NCBI GenBank assembly: GCA_963766005.1
Contig: CAVXYG010000008.1
Location: 496,001 to 560,000 of the forward strand
Source of the DNA: CAVXYG01 sp963766005
GTDB lineage: Bacteria; Actinomycetota; Actinomycetes; S36-B12; GCA-2699445
Reading direction: 5' to 3'
Length of the DNA: 64,000 bases
Both the position numbers and the translations under genes were made by a program. This document shows positions 26,215-35,022 of this stretch, piece after piece (position 1 is the first letter of the stretch; the number at the start of each line of letters is the position of its first letter). The notes under the pieces were generated by a model, which did no database searches, had not been told where the DNA came from, and saw only the letters and a program-made list of their open reading frames with translations.

Positions 26215-26637
26215 GTGCCGCTGTCAGATCATGAGCAGCGTCTGCTTGAGCAGATGGAGCGGGCCCTCTATCAAGAGGACCCCAAGTTCGCCTCCTCGCT
26301 GCGGAGTGGACGCAGCGGTGGAATCGACCGCACCAGGGTTGCCGTCGGCGTGCTCGGCGTGGTCCTGGGGTTGCTCACCGTGGTGGTAGGTGTGGCAGTG
26401 TCGGTGCCGATCGTCGGCGTCATAGGCTTCGCACTCATGATCGCCGGGGCATTCTGGGGATGGACCGGTATGCGGGCAACGGGCTCAGAGGGCAACAGCG
26501 GCGCCGAGGGTCCCGCTGCACCGCCTGCAGGTCCCGCGCCGAAGCACAGCAACGTCGGCCAGTCCTCAGCCTTCATGAGCAAGATGGAGGAGCGCTGGCG
26601 CAAGCGCCGTGAAGGCGGTGGCAACGGGCGCCTATAG
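26215..26637 (+). CDS. DUF3040 membrane protein
   Basis: A 140-residue protein with the DUF3040 signature at its N terminus (PLSDHEQRLLEQMERALYQEDPKFAS), two membrane helices at about residues 43-60 and 63-80, and a Pro/Gly-rich tail ending in a basic stretch (KMEERWRKRRE). The family is actinobacterial, typically near mraZ, with no known function. The DUF3040-mraZ association is kept here at 7 kb distance, with a TgpA/DUF58/MoxR block inserted between. Confidence 0.85.
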   Translation: MPLSDHEQRLLEQMERALYQEDPKFASSLRSGRSGGIDRTRVAVGVLGVVLGLLTVVVGVAVSVPIVGVIGFALMIAGAFWGWTGMRATGSEGNSGAEGPAAPPAGPAPKHSNVGQSSAFMSKMEERWRKRREGGGNGRL

Positions 26638-26770
26638 CCCGTCGTGCTCGGCGAGCCACCCGATTCGCCTGGGCGAAACGCCTGCACCCGTGTCCGGCAT
26701 ATGCTTCCTTGTCGCACGTTCCTGCTCATGGTTCCGGTCGGCTCGAAAGCGCGGTTCGCACCCGCGCGGG

Positions 26771-29092
26771 TCAGCCGTGCAGGGAGCGCGGAACGAGGCG
26801 GCGCCACACCGTGCGCGGCAGTGAATCCAACTCCGCGAGGACCGCCTCGACTGCGCTCGCCAGTGGCTGAGGTGCCGATGCCGCCGACGCGCCTGGCTCG
26901 TCGAGCACGATGGTGGACGGCGGGCCCGGGAACCGGGCTCCGCTCGCCGCCGAGGGCGCGTAGCGCTGGACCTCTGCGGCGGCAAGCACGATCGGTACCG
27001 ACCCGGCAAGGCCGGGGCCGGTGGGGCCGGCCCCGGTAGCGGCGGTATCCGGCAGCGTTCCCAGCAGGGCCGCAGCCTGATGGCGCAGTGTCCCGCTTCG
27101 GGGCCACACGAGACCGGCATCCACAGCGCTGTCGCCGATCTCCTGCCAGGCAGCCTCGGCGTCGCCCTCCCGGCAGCGGCGGAGGCGGTGGCGGCGTCGC
27201 GACCGGCGCCGCCATGTCGGCACGGCCAGCGGCAGGCAGACGATGACGCCGAGCCCGGCCGCAGCGAGCAGCCGCCCCGCAATCGTCGCGGCCGTGCTGG
27301 AAGCCGAATCGCTGCCCGCCTGCTCCTCCCCGAGGTTGGCCGACTCCTCGTCGGTGCCGGGCTCCGCGGCGGGCGGAGGGTCGGGTACCGCCGGCTCGGG
27401 CGGTGGCGGCGGTGGCGAGACCGCAGTGCTTGCCGAGGCCGGGGTGGGTTCGAATCGCACCCACCCGGACCCGTCCACCCAGAGCTCGGGCCAGGCGTGG
27501 GCGTTGGCTCCGTTCACTCGATAGGTGCCCTCACCGAGGGACTCGCCACCGGTGAATCCGACGACGACCCGGGCCGGGATGTCCAGCGACCGGGACAGCG
27601 CAGCCATACCGGTCGCGAACTGCTGGCAGAAGCCGGTGCGGTCGGAGAGAAACGCCAGCAGCGGGTCGCGATCGCCGGGATCGGGAACGTCGAGGGAGTA
27701 GGTGAAGCCGCCGGAAGAGGTGAACCACCGCTGCAGCGCCAAGCCCCGGTCGTAGTCGCTCACGGCGCCGGCGGTCACCTCGGCCGCGATCGCTTGCAGC
27801 TCGTCGGAGGATGCCGCGGGCAGCCTGCGTGTGGCGGCCGACGGTGCCGGGCCTGTCGGGCCGCCCAGAGCCTGCAGCTCACCCTCGGCGCCCGCCGATA
27901 CCGCAGCAACCCGGTAGAGCGTTCCTGTCGCGGGACCGTCGACGCCGACGACGTCGCCGGTCGCGCGGTCCCAGGCCCACGCCTCGGAACCCTGGAGGAC
28001 CTGCAAGGAAACCGTCCCCTCCGGCACCGGCAGGTACCTGTTGGCCAGCGAGGTCACCTCGACCAGCAGCTCCGACTCGGCCGCCGCCGACGCCGGAGCA
28101 CCGGGTGCGGGGGCCGTGAGCGGTGCGCCGGGGGAGGGGTCCGGAGGTCGCCAGGCCGTGCCGTCGAATTCCTCCAGGGTCGTCATCGCCAGATAGCGCG
28201 GCGCCTCGTCGGAGCTGCGGTAGCGCAGGATCTCCATGCTCGATCGACTCGTCAGGTTGGAGCGCACGCTGACCAGGGGATCGATGGCCGTGGCGGCGGT
28301 GGATCCGGACCCGAGCCCGTTCCACCAGGACCGAAGCCACGCCGAATCGCTGGCGCCCGGGGCCGCTGCGACAACCACGAGCGCAGCGCAGGCAAGGCTT
28401 GCTGCGCCCAGCCCCGCCGCGCTGACCGCGGGGTGCAGTCCGCGCCGAGCCGGCGTCGGCATGGCCACGGAGCGCAGCCGCACCGTTTCGTCGGCTGCCA
28501 ACAGCAGCAGCCAGCCGACGGCGGGTCCCGCAAGCAGCGTCAGCGTTGCGCCATCCGCACGAATGCCCAGCGGTGCCGCGGCCATGAGCAGCACGATGAT
28601 GCCGGACATGCCGGCCAGCCCCATCCCGACTGCCAGGGTCTCCAGCAACAGGGCGGCGAGGAAGACCAGCACGGTCACCAGAGCCAGGAATTCCGGAGTG
28701 CCGTCGACCGGGGCGGTGGAGGTGCGGCCAGCAGCGATGCCGTCCACGACGAGGTCCCGGTAGCCGAGCAGCGCCCGCCATGGTCCAGCCCCCGCCGCGG
28801 CGTCTGCGCCCAGCAGCCAGGCCATCGCCGCGGCGAAGGCGGCCGATTGCGAGACCGGCACCAGGAGCAGCGGCACCCGTGATGCCCTCAGGACCCCGCC
28901 GACGCCGACCACGGCGACGATCACGACCAGTGCGGGGGCGACCCAGAGGCGATCGGTGAAGAGCACGGAGATCGGCACGCAGGCCAGCGCCAACGCAGTG
29001 CCCGCCGCCAGCGGCAACAGGGCACCGGGTCGCGATCCGCCGCGGGCGATCTGTGTCGGGGACACAGCGGTCCGGACCCGATCGGCACTCAC
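26771..29092 (-). CDS. transglutaminase-like membrane protein (TgpA type)
   Basis: A 773-residue protein. An N-terminal half with about six membrane helices is followed by an extracytoplasmic transglutaminase-like domain with catalytic Cys489 (RTGFCQQFATGMA), His532 (NAHAWPELW) and the Asp of WVDGSGW. Then come a Pro-rich linker, a further membrane helix near residue 610 and a cytoplasmic tail. The layout is that of TgpA-family proteins, which act on periplasmic or surface proteins, but no substrate is known. ATG 29092 overlaps the DUF58 stop (ATGA); MoxR, DUF58 and TgpA form a widely conserved trio. Confidence 0.86.
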   Translation of the reverse strand: MSADRVRTAVSPTQIARGGSRPGALLPLAAGTALALACVPISVLFTDRLWVAPALVVIVAVVGVGGVLRASRVPLLLVPVSQSAAFAAAMAWLLGADAAAGAGPWRALLGYRDLVVDGIAAGRTSTAPVDGTPEFLALVTVLVFLAALLLETLAVGMGLAGMSGIIVLLMAAAPLGIRADGATLTLLAGPAVGWLLLLAADETVRLRSVAMPTPARRGLHPAVSAAGLGAASLACAALVVVAAAPGASDSAWLRSWWNGLGSGSTAATAIDPLVSVRSNLTSRSSMEILRYRSSDEAPRYLAMTTLEEFDGTAWRPPDPSPGAPLTAPAPGAPASAAAESELLVEVTSLANRYLPVPEGTVSLQVLQGSEAWAWDRATGDVVGVDGPATGTLYRVAAVSAGAEGELQALGGPTGPAPSAATRRLPAASSDELQAIAAEVTAGAVSDYDRGLALQRWFTSSGGFTYSLDVPDPGDRDPLLAFLSDRTGFCQQFATGMAALSRSLDIPARVVVGFTGGESLGEGTYRVNGANAHAWPELWVDGSGWVRFEPTPASASTAVSPPPPPPEPAVPDPPPAAEPGTDEESANLGEEQAGSDSASSTAATIAGRLLAAAGLGVIVCLPLAVPTWRRRSRRRHRLRRCREGDAEAAWQEIGDSAVDAGLVWPRSGTLRHQAAALLGTLPDTAATGAGPTGPGLAGSVPIVLAAAEVQRYAPSAASGARFPGPPSTIVLDEPGASAASAPQPLASAVEAVLAELDSLPRTVWRRLVPRSLHG

Positions 29093-30294
29093 GGGACTCG
29101 TCGGCCCTCGGGCACGGCGCCGCCAGCGTCAGCACGGGTCTGCGCCTCGTGCAGCGCGGCGGATAGCGGCGCAGTCCCGTCCCACAGCGCGACCAGACCG
29201 GTGCGGCTCCGCGCAGGTGCCGTGCGAACGGGCTCGGTGCGCACCTCGAGATCGTTCCGTGCCGCGCCGGTGATCGACTGCCCACCCGTCACGATGCAGC
29301 GCCACTCGCGGGGCGGTCCCTCGGCGAGGGCCGAGGCCGGCTGTTGCTCGAGCTCCGCCGCCGCCAGCGCGGTCAGGATCGCGGACCGGCCCACGGGTCC
29401 TTGCTGCCATGCCGGAGCCGTGAGCGCCGAACCGCCCGGTGTCTGCAGCGCGACCGCCCACTGCTCGGTGAGCAGATGCGCGGCGATGCTGGCCGCGGCG
29501 GTGACCGCCCTCTCGAAGGACTCGCCGTCCCGGTAGGAGGCGGTCGCGCAGTCCAGCGCGACGACTGCCCGCCGCGCAGGTTCGGCGTCCTCGGTGCGCA
29601 CCATCGGTTCGCCGGCGCGCGCGGTGGCCGGCCAGTGCATTCGGCGCAGATCGTCCCCGGGTACGTAGGCGCGGGGCGTGGAGTCGGCGGTGCCGGCACG
29701 CCCCACCCGGCGGCGGGCGCTGCGGGCGGGCAGGTGGTCGCCGGGACCGGCCGCTGCGGATGGGTCTGGAAGGCTGGTGAGGAGTTCGACATGCGGGAAC
29801 ACCGCGGTCCTGGCCGAGGCCCGATCGCTGACGAGGCCGCAGGCGATACCGAACGGGTCGGGCAGCTGCAGCAGCAGTCGCGGCCACACGTGGACGCCCC
29901 GCTCCTGTGCGGTGAAGGTCGCGATCGCGCGCCCACGGCCACGCTGCGGCCGGACCAGGGCCCGCGTAGCGCTGGCATCCGATTGCGGAACCGACCAGCG
30001 GGGGAGCAGCTCGCAGACCAGGGCGGCGGTCGCGCCGGTCCGGGCGAGGTCCACCTCCGCTATTGCCGTGATCGGTGCGCCGAGCGGCGCGGTGCTCGGC
30101 GGGTCGACACGGCGCACGCTCGCCCCGGCACGCAGCAGGAGGACCCAGGTCCCCGCCGTCGCAGTCAGCGCCAGCCCGAAGGCGCCCGCGGCCAGCAGGG
30201 CGGTCGAGGCGAGCGCCATGCCGGCTGCGACCGCTGCGGCGCTGGCGACGACGGCCCCCCGGCCCCGTCCGGTGAGACGGAGCTGACGCGTCAT
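29089..30294 (-). CDS. DUF58-domain membrane protein
   Basis: A 401-residue protein with two N-terminal membrane helices (residues about 13-50), a beta-rich region and the DUF58 core YVPGDDLRRMHWPATARAGEPMVR. A von Willebrand A-like part with VVALDCATASYRDG follows. DUF58 proteins partner with MoxR ATPases and are thought to assemble or mature surface or redox complexes. The ATG at 30294 overlaps the moxR stop, and its own stop overlaps the TgpA-like start. Confidence 0.86.
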   Translation of the reverse strand: MTRQLRLTGRGRGAVVASAAAVAAGMALASTALLAAGAFGLALTATAGTWVLLLRAGASVRRVDPPSTAPLGAPITAIAEVDLARTGATAALVCELLPRWSVPQSDASATRALVRPQRGRGRAIATFTAQERGVHVWPRLLLQLPDPFGIACGLVSDRASARTAVFPHVELLTSLPDPSAAAGPGDHLPARSARRRVGRAGTADSTPRAYVPGDDLRRMHWPATARAGEPMVRTEDAEPARRAVVALDCATASYRDGESFERAVTAAASIAAHLLTEQWAVALQTPGGSALTAPAWQQGPVGRSAILTALAAAELEQQPASALAEGPPREWRCIVTGGQSITGAARNDLEVRTEPVRTAPARSRTGLVALWDGTAPLSAALHEAQTRADAGGAVPEGRRVP

Positions 30295-31295
30295 GCCCGG
30301 TCCGGATCGGGAACGGCGACCCGGTCCAGCACATCGCGGACGACGGCGTGCTCCGTGATGCCGTTGGCGATCGCATCGGGTTGCAGGATGAGGCGGTGCG
30401 CCAGCACCGGTTCGGCGAGTGCCACGAGGTCGTCCGGCACCACGAACGTCCGTCCGGCCAGCGCTGCACGTGCCCGGGCAGCGCGGAACAGATGGATCGT
30501 CGCTCGAGGGGAGGCGCCGAGATGCACCGACGGATGGGTGCGCGTCGCCTGCACGAGGGCCACCGCGTAGTGCCGAATGCTGTCGGCGGCGTGGATCTGC
30601 TCGGCATAGGCCATCAGTCGTCGCAGCGAGGCCGGATCCACGACCGGCGCGAGGTCGGGATTCGGGCCGCTGCCGTTGGCCCCCGAGAGCATCGCCGACT
30701 CCGATCGGGCGTCGGGGTAGCCGATGCTGATCCGCGCCAGGAAACGGTCGCGCTGCGGCTCCGGCAGCGGATACGTTCCGGCCATGTCCACGGGGTTCTG
30801 CGTCGCGATCACGAAGAAGGGATCCGCGAGAGCGTAGGTCGTCCCGTCCACGCTGACCTGCGCTTCGGCCATGCACTCCAGCAGCGCGGACTGCGTCTTG
30901 GGGGAGGAGCGGTTGATCTCGTCGGCGAGCACGACATTGGCGAAGACCGGGCCGGGACGGAACTCGAACTCGCGGCTGGCCATGTTGAACACCGCACTGC
31001 CGGTGACATCGCTGGGCAGCAGGTCCGGCGTGAACTGGATGCGGTGCATGGTTCCGCCGATGCAGGCGGCCAGCGATTTCGCCAGCATGGTCTTGCCCAC
31101 GCCCGGGACATCCTCGATGAGCAGGTGTCCGCGGGACAGCAGGGTGAGCAGCGCCATGCCGATGACCTGCGGCTTGCCGTGGATCACCTCGGAGACCCGG
31201 GCGTGGATGCGGTTGGCGGCGTCGATGAACTCCGCCGGGGTCGGCGCCGGGCCGTCCAGGACCGGTGCGGCGACTGCTGCCTCGTCCACGCTCAC
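30291..31295 (-). CDS. MoxR-family AAA+ ATPase
   Basis: A 334-residue AAA+ ATPase. Walker A is EDVPGVGKTMLAKS, Walker B is VLADEINR, sensor 1 lies in FVIATQNPVDMAGTYPLPE, and the arginine-finger region is DRFLARISIGYP. MoxR proteins act as chaperones with DUF58/VWA partners; here it heads the MoxR-DUF58-TgpA operon. The upstream region to the divergent MaoC gene (31296-31513) holds the likely promoters. Confidence 0.92.
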   Translation of the reverse strand: MSVDEAAVAAPVLDGPAPTPAEFIDAANRIHARVSEVIHGKPQVIGMALLTLLSRGHLLIEDVPGVGKTMLAKSLAACIGGTMHRIQFTPDLLPSDVTGSAVFNMASREFEFRPGPVFANVVLADEINRSSPKTQSALLECMAEAQVSVDGTTYALADPFFVIATQNPVDMAGTYPLPEPQRDRFLARISIGYPDARSESAMLSGANGSGPNPDLAPVVDPASLRRLMAYAEQIHAADSIRHYAVALVQATRTHPSVHLGASPRATIHLFRAARARAALAGRTFVVPDDLVALAEPVLAHRLILQPDAIANGITEHAVVRDVLDRVAVPDPDRA

Positions 31296-31513
31296 ACGTG
31301 CTCCTCCCGACCGGTGCCTCCAACCTTATGCGGGCTCGCAGCAACCGGAAACCCGCGACGGCGACCGCGCCTGCCGGGCGCGAGCGTCGCGGCACGAGCG
31401 CCACGGTGCGCCAAGTGCGCCACGGCGACCCCGTGTGCCGGGCGGGAAGGCCCTGGCTGCACTATCGAGGCAGGCAGATGGGCGTCCGGAACCGGACGCC
31501 GGACAAGGAGGCG

Positions 31514-32050
31514 ATGATGACGGTGCACAAGGCTGAGCTCGGCCGGTTCTTCGACGATTTCGAGGTGGGAGACGTCTACCAGCATCCGTTCGGGCGCACG
31601 ATCTCCGAGGCGGACAACACCTGGTTCACGCTGCTGACGTGCAACACGAATCAGATGCATTTCAATGCCGACCTCTCGCGGCAGAACCCGGTCACCGAGG
31701 GCAAGATCATCGTGGTGTCGGGGCTGACCGTGGCGCTGGTGCTGGGCCTGACCGTGATCGACATGAGCCAGAACGCGGTCGCCAACCTCGGCTGGAACAA
31801 CATCAAGCTGACCCATCCGGTCTACGTCGGCGACACGATCTACGCCGAGAGCGTCTGCACCGACAAGCGCGAGTCCTCCTCGCGCCCAACCATGGGCATC
31901 ATCAGCATGTTCACCCGCGCGCTGAATCAGGACGGCGACGTCATCATGACCTACGACCGCTCGGTGATGGTGCCCAAGCGGTCCTCCGGCATCGGGCAGG
32001 ACTACTTCCCGGCCGCCAAGAGCGGCCCGCTGGAGATGCCGGCGAAGTAG
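31514..32050 (+). CDS. MaoC-family dehydratase
   Basis: A 178-residue hot-dog-fold protein. The hydratase region TCNTNQMHFNADLSRQNP and the GKIIVVSGLTVALVLGLT helix match MaoC-like enoyl- or mesaconyl-CoA hydratases. Two adjacent ATG codons (31514, 31517) follow an AAGGAG ribosome site at 31505-31510. The reaction is probably hydration of a short-chain enoyl-CoA, but the substrate is not determined. It stands alone; no acyl-CoA genes are adjacent. Confidence 0.82.
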   Translation: MMTVHKAELGRFFDDFEVGDVYQHPFGRTISEADNTWFTLLTCNTNQMHFNADLSRQNPVTEGKIIVVSGLTVALVLGLTVIDMSQNAVANLGWNNIKLTHPVYVGDTIYAESVCTDKRESSSRPTMGIISMFTRALNQDGDVIMTYDRSVMVPKRSSGIGQDYFPAAKSGPLEMPAK

Positions 32051-32419
32051 TTGGCCAGACCGCCGCTGACGGTCGCGGGCGGCCCGCCGTGCACGGCAGG
32101 GCGGGCCGATCGGTGGGCTGGGGTGCCCCGGAGGTGACGAGCGGTGTGCGCGGAGGCTCCGGATTGCCGGCCGCGGTGGTGGCATGACTGGATCTTCCGT
32201 CGTTCGGCTCCGTGCAGGCGGCTGCAGATCGAGCCCAGTCCTGCGGTTGCGGGGCAGGCCGGTCGCGCTCGGGATCGGTCATGGTGCGCCGAGAGGGCCC
32301 GGCAGCGCGACTGCCTGCACCTGTCGGTCGGAAGCCGGAATCCAGTGCCCGACCAGCGCAACAGGCGAGGAGTCAGACCCTGCCGTCCGCGAGGATCGCT
32401 GCGCGTCAGCCGCTGTCTG
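32051..32419. other. intergenic stretch without a supported gene
   Basis: Between the MaoC stop and the decayed minus-strand ORF no frame shows family similarity or sensible composition; the longest frames are Arg/Pro-rich GC artefacts. It looks like non-coding or eroded sequence. Confidence 0.4.
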
Positions 32420-32736
32420 CTACGGCGTCGTTCCCGTGACTTGGAGGAAGGCGGGTACACCGGTGGCGGCGCTGTCGCCGCTGACCGTCAGGACGAAGGG
32501 TCCCCCAGCCTCTGGTTCCGCGCGATAGCGAGGTCGCCTGGCTCGATGGTGGGCACCATCGGGTCGCCGGACACGACGACCATGGTGGTCCGGCCACCCA
32601 GCACCGTCGGCCACAGCAGGAAGCCGCACACCAGCAGGAGGGCTCCCGGGAACGCCCACCCCACGGCACGACACCGTCCGCTGCGCCGCGGCTGGGGCTG
32701 CTCGGTCGTCCCCGCAGGATGAGGTGCCTGTGCCAT
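32420..32736 (-). pseudogene. small membrane protein with signal-peptidase-like motif, probably frameshifted
   Basis: ATG at 32736 opens an 82-residue frame with one membrane helix (WAFPGALLLVCGFLLWPTVL) and the motif VVVSGDPMVPTIEPGDLAIA, which recalls the SGSMxPT-L-x-GD box of S26 signal peptidases. The catalytic Ser position reads Asp-Pro here. The frame stops at 32488, but another frame over 32503-32420 reads sensibly (FVLTVSGDSAATGVPAF to VTGTTP), suggesting a frameshift near 32500. It starts 19 bases after the decayed exported-protein gene upstream. A relic of a signal-peptidase/secreted-protein pair is one explanation; identity is uncertain. Confidence 0.4.
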
Positions 32737-32755
32737 AGCTCGAACCGGTCGCGCC

Positions 32756-33189
32756 CTACGGCGTTCCCGGAACCTTCATCTTGGTCGGGATGATGTCCTG
32801 GACGGCCCCACTGACCCGCTGTTGGAAGGGCCCCCACCGGTGAGATCTTGGTTGCCGTTGACGACGCCGTCGCCGGGCATCTCGTTGCCGTCAGCGTCCA
32901 AGGCAATCGCGAAGTAGGACGTGCCGGGATCGGTCTTTCGTCTTGGTGGATCGCCACCTGTCGTTGACGGAGGCGACCCAGTCTTCGATCACCAGGGTCG
33001 CGGAGCCGGTCCGTGAAGTCGATGACGGCGTCGCAGAAGTCCATTGCGGCCAGGGCAAGGACGCGATCCCGACAGCCTCACGGTCGTCGCCCCGTTCACC
33101 GTCACGGTGAGCCCGACCGCCATCGCCCCCACGCTCACTGCTGCCGCAGCGCCGAGCGCCACCGCCAGACCCTTGCGATTCCTCGCCAT
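32756..33189 (-). pseudogene. small exported protein gene with several frameshifts
   Basis: ATG 33189 begins a clear signal-peptide-like N terminus (MARNRKGLAVALGAAAAVSV, then GAMAVGLTVTVNG). After about 33 residues the sensible reading moves between frames: DDREAVGIASL, AAMDFCDAVIDFTDRLRD, TLVIEDWVASVNDRW, GTSYFAIALDADGNEMPGD and QQRVSGAVQDIIPTKMKV, ending at a TAG at 32756. At least four or five indels are needed to join them. Each segment looks like real protein, so decay is recent or the stretch contains sequence errors. I do not recognise the family. Confidence 0.5.
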
Positions 33190-33330
33190 GCGTCACTGCC
33201 TTCCCGCGTCCGCCGGTCAGGCTTCCGCGCTCGCCGCCCGGCGCGCAGGCCAATCGGACATATCGAGCTGCCCGCATCGGCCCGACTCCGTGCTGCAGCC
33301 GTCGCGGGTGACGGCTCTGGCGTGAAGCTG

Positions 33331-33358
33331 TTGACGATGGAGTGCTATGGACTACAGT
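33331..33358 (+). promoter_or_regulatory. promoter of mraZ/dcw cluster
   Basis: TTGACG (33331-33336) and TACAGT (33353-33358) are 16 bases apart and fit a sigma70-type promoter about 50 bases before the mraZ ATG. Three of the four TGGA repeats overlap it, the arrangement expected for repression by MraZ. Confidence 0.6.
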
Positions 33359-33371
33359 GGAGCGAAATGGA
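33338..33371 (+). promoter_or_regulatory. MraZ-binding repeats: four TGGA units at 10-bp spacing
   Basis: TGGA occurs at 33338, 33348, 33358 and 33368, each preceded by A or G, exactly one helical turn apart. In Escherichia coli MraZ binds direct TGGGN repeats with 5-bp spacers (10-bp period) at its own promoter; other bacteria use related short direct repeats. The position over the mraZ promoter makes autoregulation likely. The TGGA variant is read directly from sequence; binding is inferred. Confidence 0.7.
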
Positions 33372-33396
33372 GGAGTAGACCACGTATCGGAGGTGG

Positions 33397-33405
33397 AAGG
33401 AGGTG
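33397..33405 (+). promoter_or_regulatory. ribosome binding site of mraZ
   Basis: AAGGAGGTG, a near-perfect Shine-Dalgarno sequence, lies 5 bases before ATG 33411. It decides that start over in-frame upstream codons and predicts strong translation of the first dcw gene. Confidence 0.75.
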
Positions 33406-33410
33406 GTCCG

Positions 33411-33845
33411 ATGCTGCTGGGCACCTATACGCCGCGGCTGGATGACAAGGGCCGCCTCGTCCTGCCCGCCAAATACCGGGAAGAATTGGCATCCGGGATC
33501 GTGCTCACCAAGGGCCAGGACAGCTGCCTCGTCCTGTGGCCCGCCACGGAGTTCCAGAGCTACGCCGAGCAGCTCAATGAGGCGTCGCGATCCAACGCCG
33601 CGGCCCGGGCGTACCTGCGGATTCTGTTCTCCTCGGCCAACGACCAGGTGCCGGACAAGCAGGGCCGAATCCTGGTGCCGGGAGACCTGCGCAGCTACGC
33701 CGACCTCAACGGCGAGATCGTCGTCGCGGGCAACGGCTCCACTTGCGAGCTGTGGGCCCCCGAGGCGTGGCGCAGCTACCTCGAAGACCAGGAACGGGCG
33801 TTCTCCGGACTGGACGAGGAGGTGATACCCGGACTCCTCAGGTAG
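33411..33845 (+). CDS. mraZ: transcriptional regulator MraZ
   Basis: A 144-residue protein with two AbrB-like SpoVT halves, each carrying the DxxxR signature: LDDKGRLVLPAKYR near the N terminus and VPDKQGRILVPGDLR in the middle. MraZ forms a ring-shaped oligomer that binds direct repeats upstream of its own operon and controls the division and cell wall cluster. The start at 33411 is fixed by the ribosome site and by homology (MLLGTYTPRLD). A 211-base gap, with no gene seen, precedes rsmH. Confidence 0.95.
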   Translation: MLLGTYTPRLDDKGRLVLPAKYREELASGIVLTKGQDSCLVLWPATEFQSYAEQLNEASRSNAAARAYLRILFSSANDQVPDKQGRILVPGDLRSYADLNGEIVVAGNGSTCELWAPEAWRSYLEDQERAFSGLDEEVIPGLLR

Positions 33846-34056
33846 GCGGATCCTGGCCTCCACCCGCTGGACGGCACGGGTGCACTTCCCCGGCACCCGA
33901 TGCTCGATCGGTCTGACTTCCCCGCAGAGCGATCACGACTCCGGCCGCACGGCTCGACGAGCGGGCGGGGACCAGGGTCCGTCACCCCGTGTCCGGGCTC
34001 CACGGCGCCGCGGCACACACGAATCACCCAACCTCGATCCGAAGGTGACTGAGCCG

Positions 34057-35022
34057 ATGCGCGCCGATGATCAGCTGCACACTTCGGTCAAGCGGGACCG
34101 CGTCGTGGAGCTGCTCGCGCCGGCGCTGACCGGGCCCGACGCTGCCGGGGCTGCCCCCCGTTGGGTCGTCGACGGCACGCTCGGGATGGGCGGTCACGCC
34201 GCAGCCCTGCTCCGCGCCAGCGATGACATCCGCCTCATCGGGATCGATCGGGATGAGGAGGCGTTGGAGATCGCGCAGCGCCGGCTCTCCTTCGCCGGCG
34301 ATCGGGCCGTGCTGGTGCAGGCGGTCTTCGACGAACTGCCGCAGGTGCTGGCCGCCCGTGGCATCACCAGCATCGCCGGGGTGCTGCTCGACCTCGGCGT
34401 GTCAAGCCTGCAGTTGGACGCTGCCCATCGTGGTTTCGCCTACGCTCAGGACGCGGCCTTGGACATGCGCATGGACCAGTCGGCGCCCCGGTCCGCGATC
34501 GACGTGGTCAACGGCTACTCGGCGAAGGAGTTGGCTCGGGTGTTTCGCGAGTACGGCGAGGAGCGGTTCGCGACGCGGATTGCGCACGCCGTCGTCGCCA
34601 GCCGCGCGCGGCAGCCGATCACGACCACGGGTCAGCTCGCCGACATCGTGGCCACCGCCATCCCTGCCCCGGCGCGCAGGACCGGCGGCCACCCTGCCAA
34701 GCGCGTCTTCCAGGCTGTCCGCATCGAGGTGAACGACGAGCTCGGCGCGCTGCAGCGCGTCCTGCCGGCGCTGCTGGCGTCACTGGCGGTGCGAGGCCGG
34801 GCGGTGGTGCTGTCCTACCACTCGCTGGAGGACCGGCTCGTGAAGCGCGCCTTCGCCTCGGCCAGTACTTCCAACCACCCCGTCGACCTGCCCGTCATGG
34901 GTCCCCCCGCTCCGTATCGCTTGCTCACGCGCGGCGCCGAGCAAGCCGACGCCGCGGAGGTCGCAGCCAACCCGAGGGCCGCCTCGGTCCGCCTGCGAGC
35001 CATCGTGCGGGAGGCGGCATGA
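34057..35022 (+). CDS. rsmH: 16S rRNA (cytosine(1402)-N(4))-methyltransferase
   Basis: A 321-residue SAM-dependent methyltransferase (MraW). Family blocks are the SAM loop VDGTLGMGGHAAALL, IGIDRDEEALEIAQ, LLDLGVSSLQLD, RRTGGHPAKRVFQAVRIEVNDEL and VLSYHSLEDRLVKRAF. The usual N-terminal HxPVLL is replaced by HTSVKRDRV. ATG 34057 is preferred because GAAGG at 34041-34045 is its ribosome site; GTG 34045 is possible. The stop overlaps the ftsL ATG by 4 bases. Confidence 0.93.
   Translation: MRADDQLHTSVKRDRVVELLAPALTGPDAAGAAPRWVVDGTLGMGGHAAALLRASDDIRLIGIDRDEEALEIAQRRLSFAGDRAVLVQAVFDELPQVLAARGITSIAGVLLDLGVSSLQLDAAHRGFAYAQDAALDMRMDQSAPRSAIDVVNGYSAKELARVFREYGEERFATRIAHAVVASRARQPITTTGQLADIVATAIPAPARRTGGHPAKRVFQAVRIEVNDELGALQRVLPALLASLAVRGRAVVLSYHSLEDRLVKRAFASASTSNHPVDLPVMGPPAPYRLLTRGAEQADAAEVAANPRAASVRLRAIVREAA

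Noticed and set aside
26664..26677. TTCGCCTGGGCGAA palindrome between the convergent DUF3040 and TgpA-like genes.
   Set aside because: A stem of only 5 bases with a 4-base loop and no tract; too weak to call a terminator or operator.
27441..27466. GGGTGGGTTCGAATCGCACCCACCC looks like a tRNA T-arm hairpin.
   Set aside because: It lies inside the intact transglutaminase-like gene and no other tRNA arms are present.
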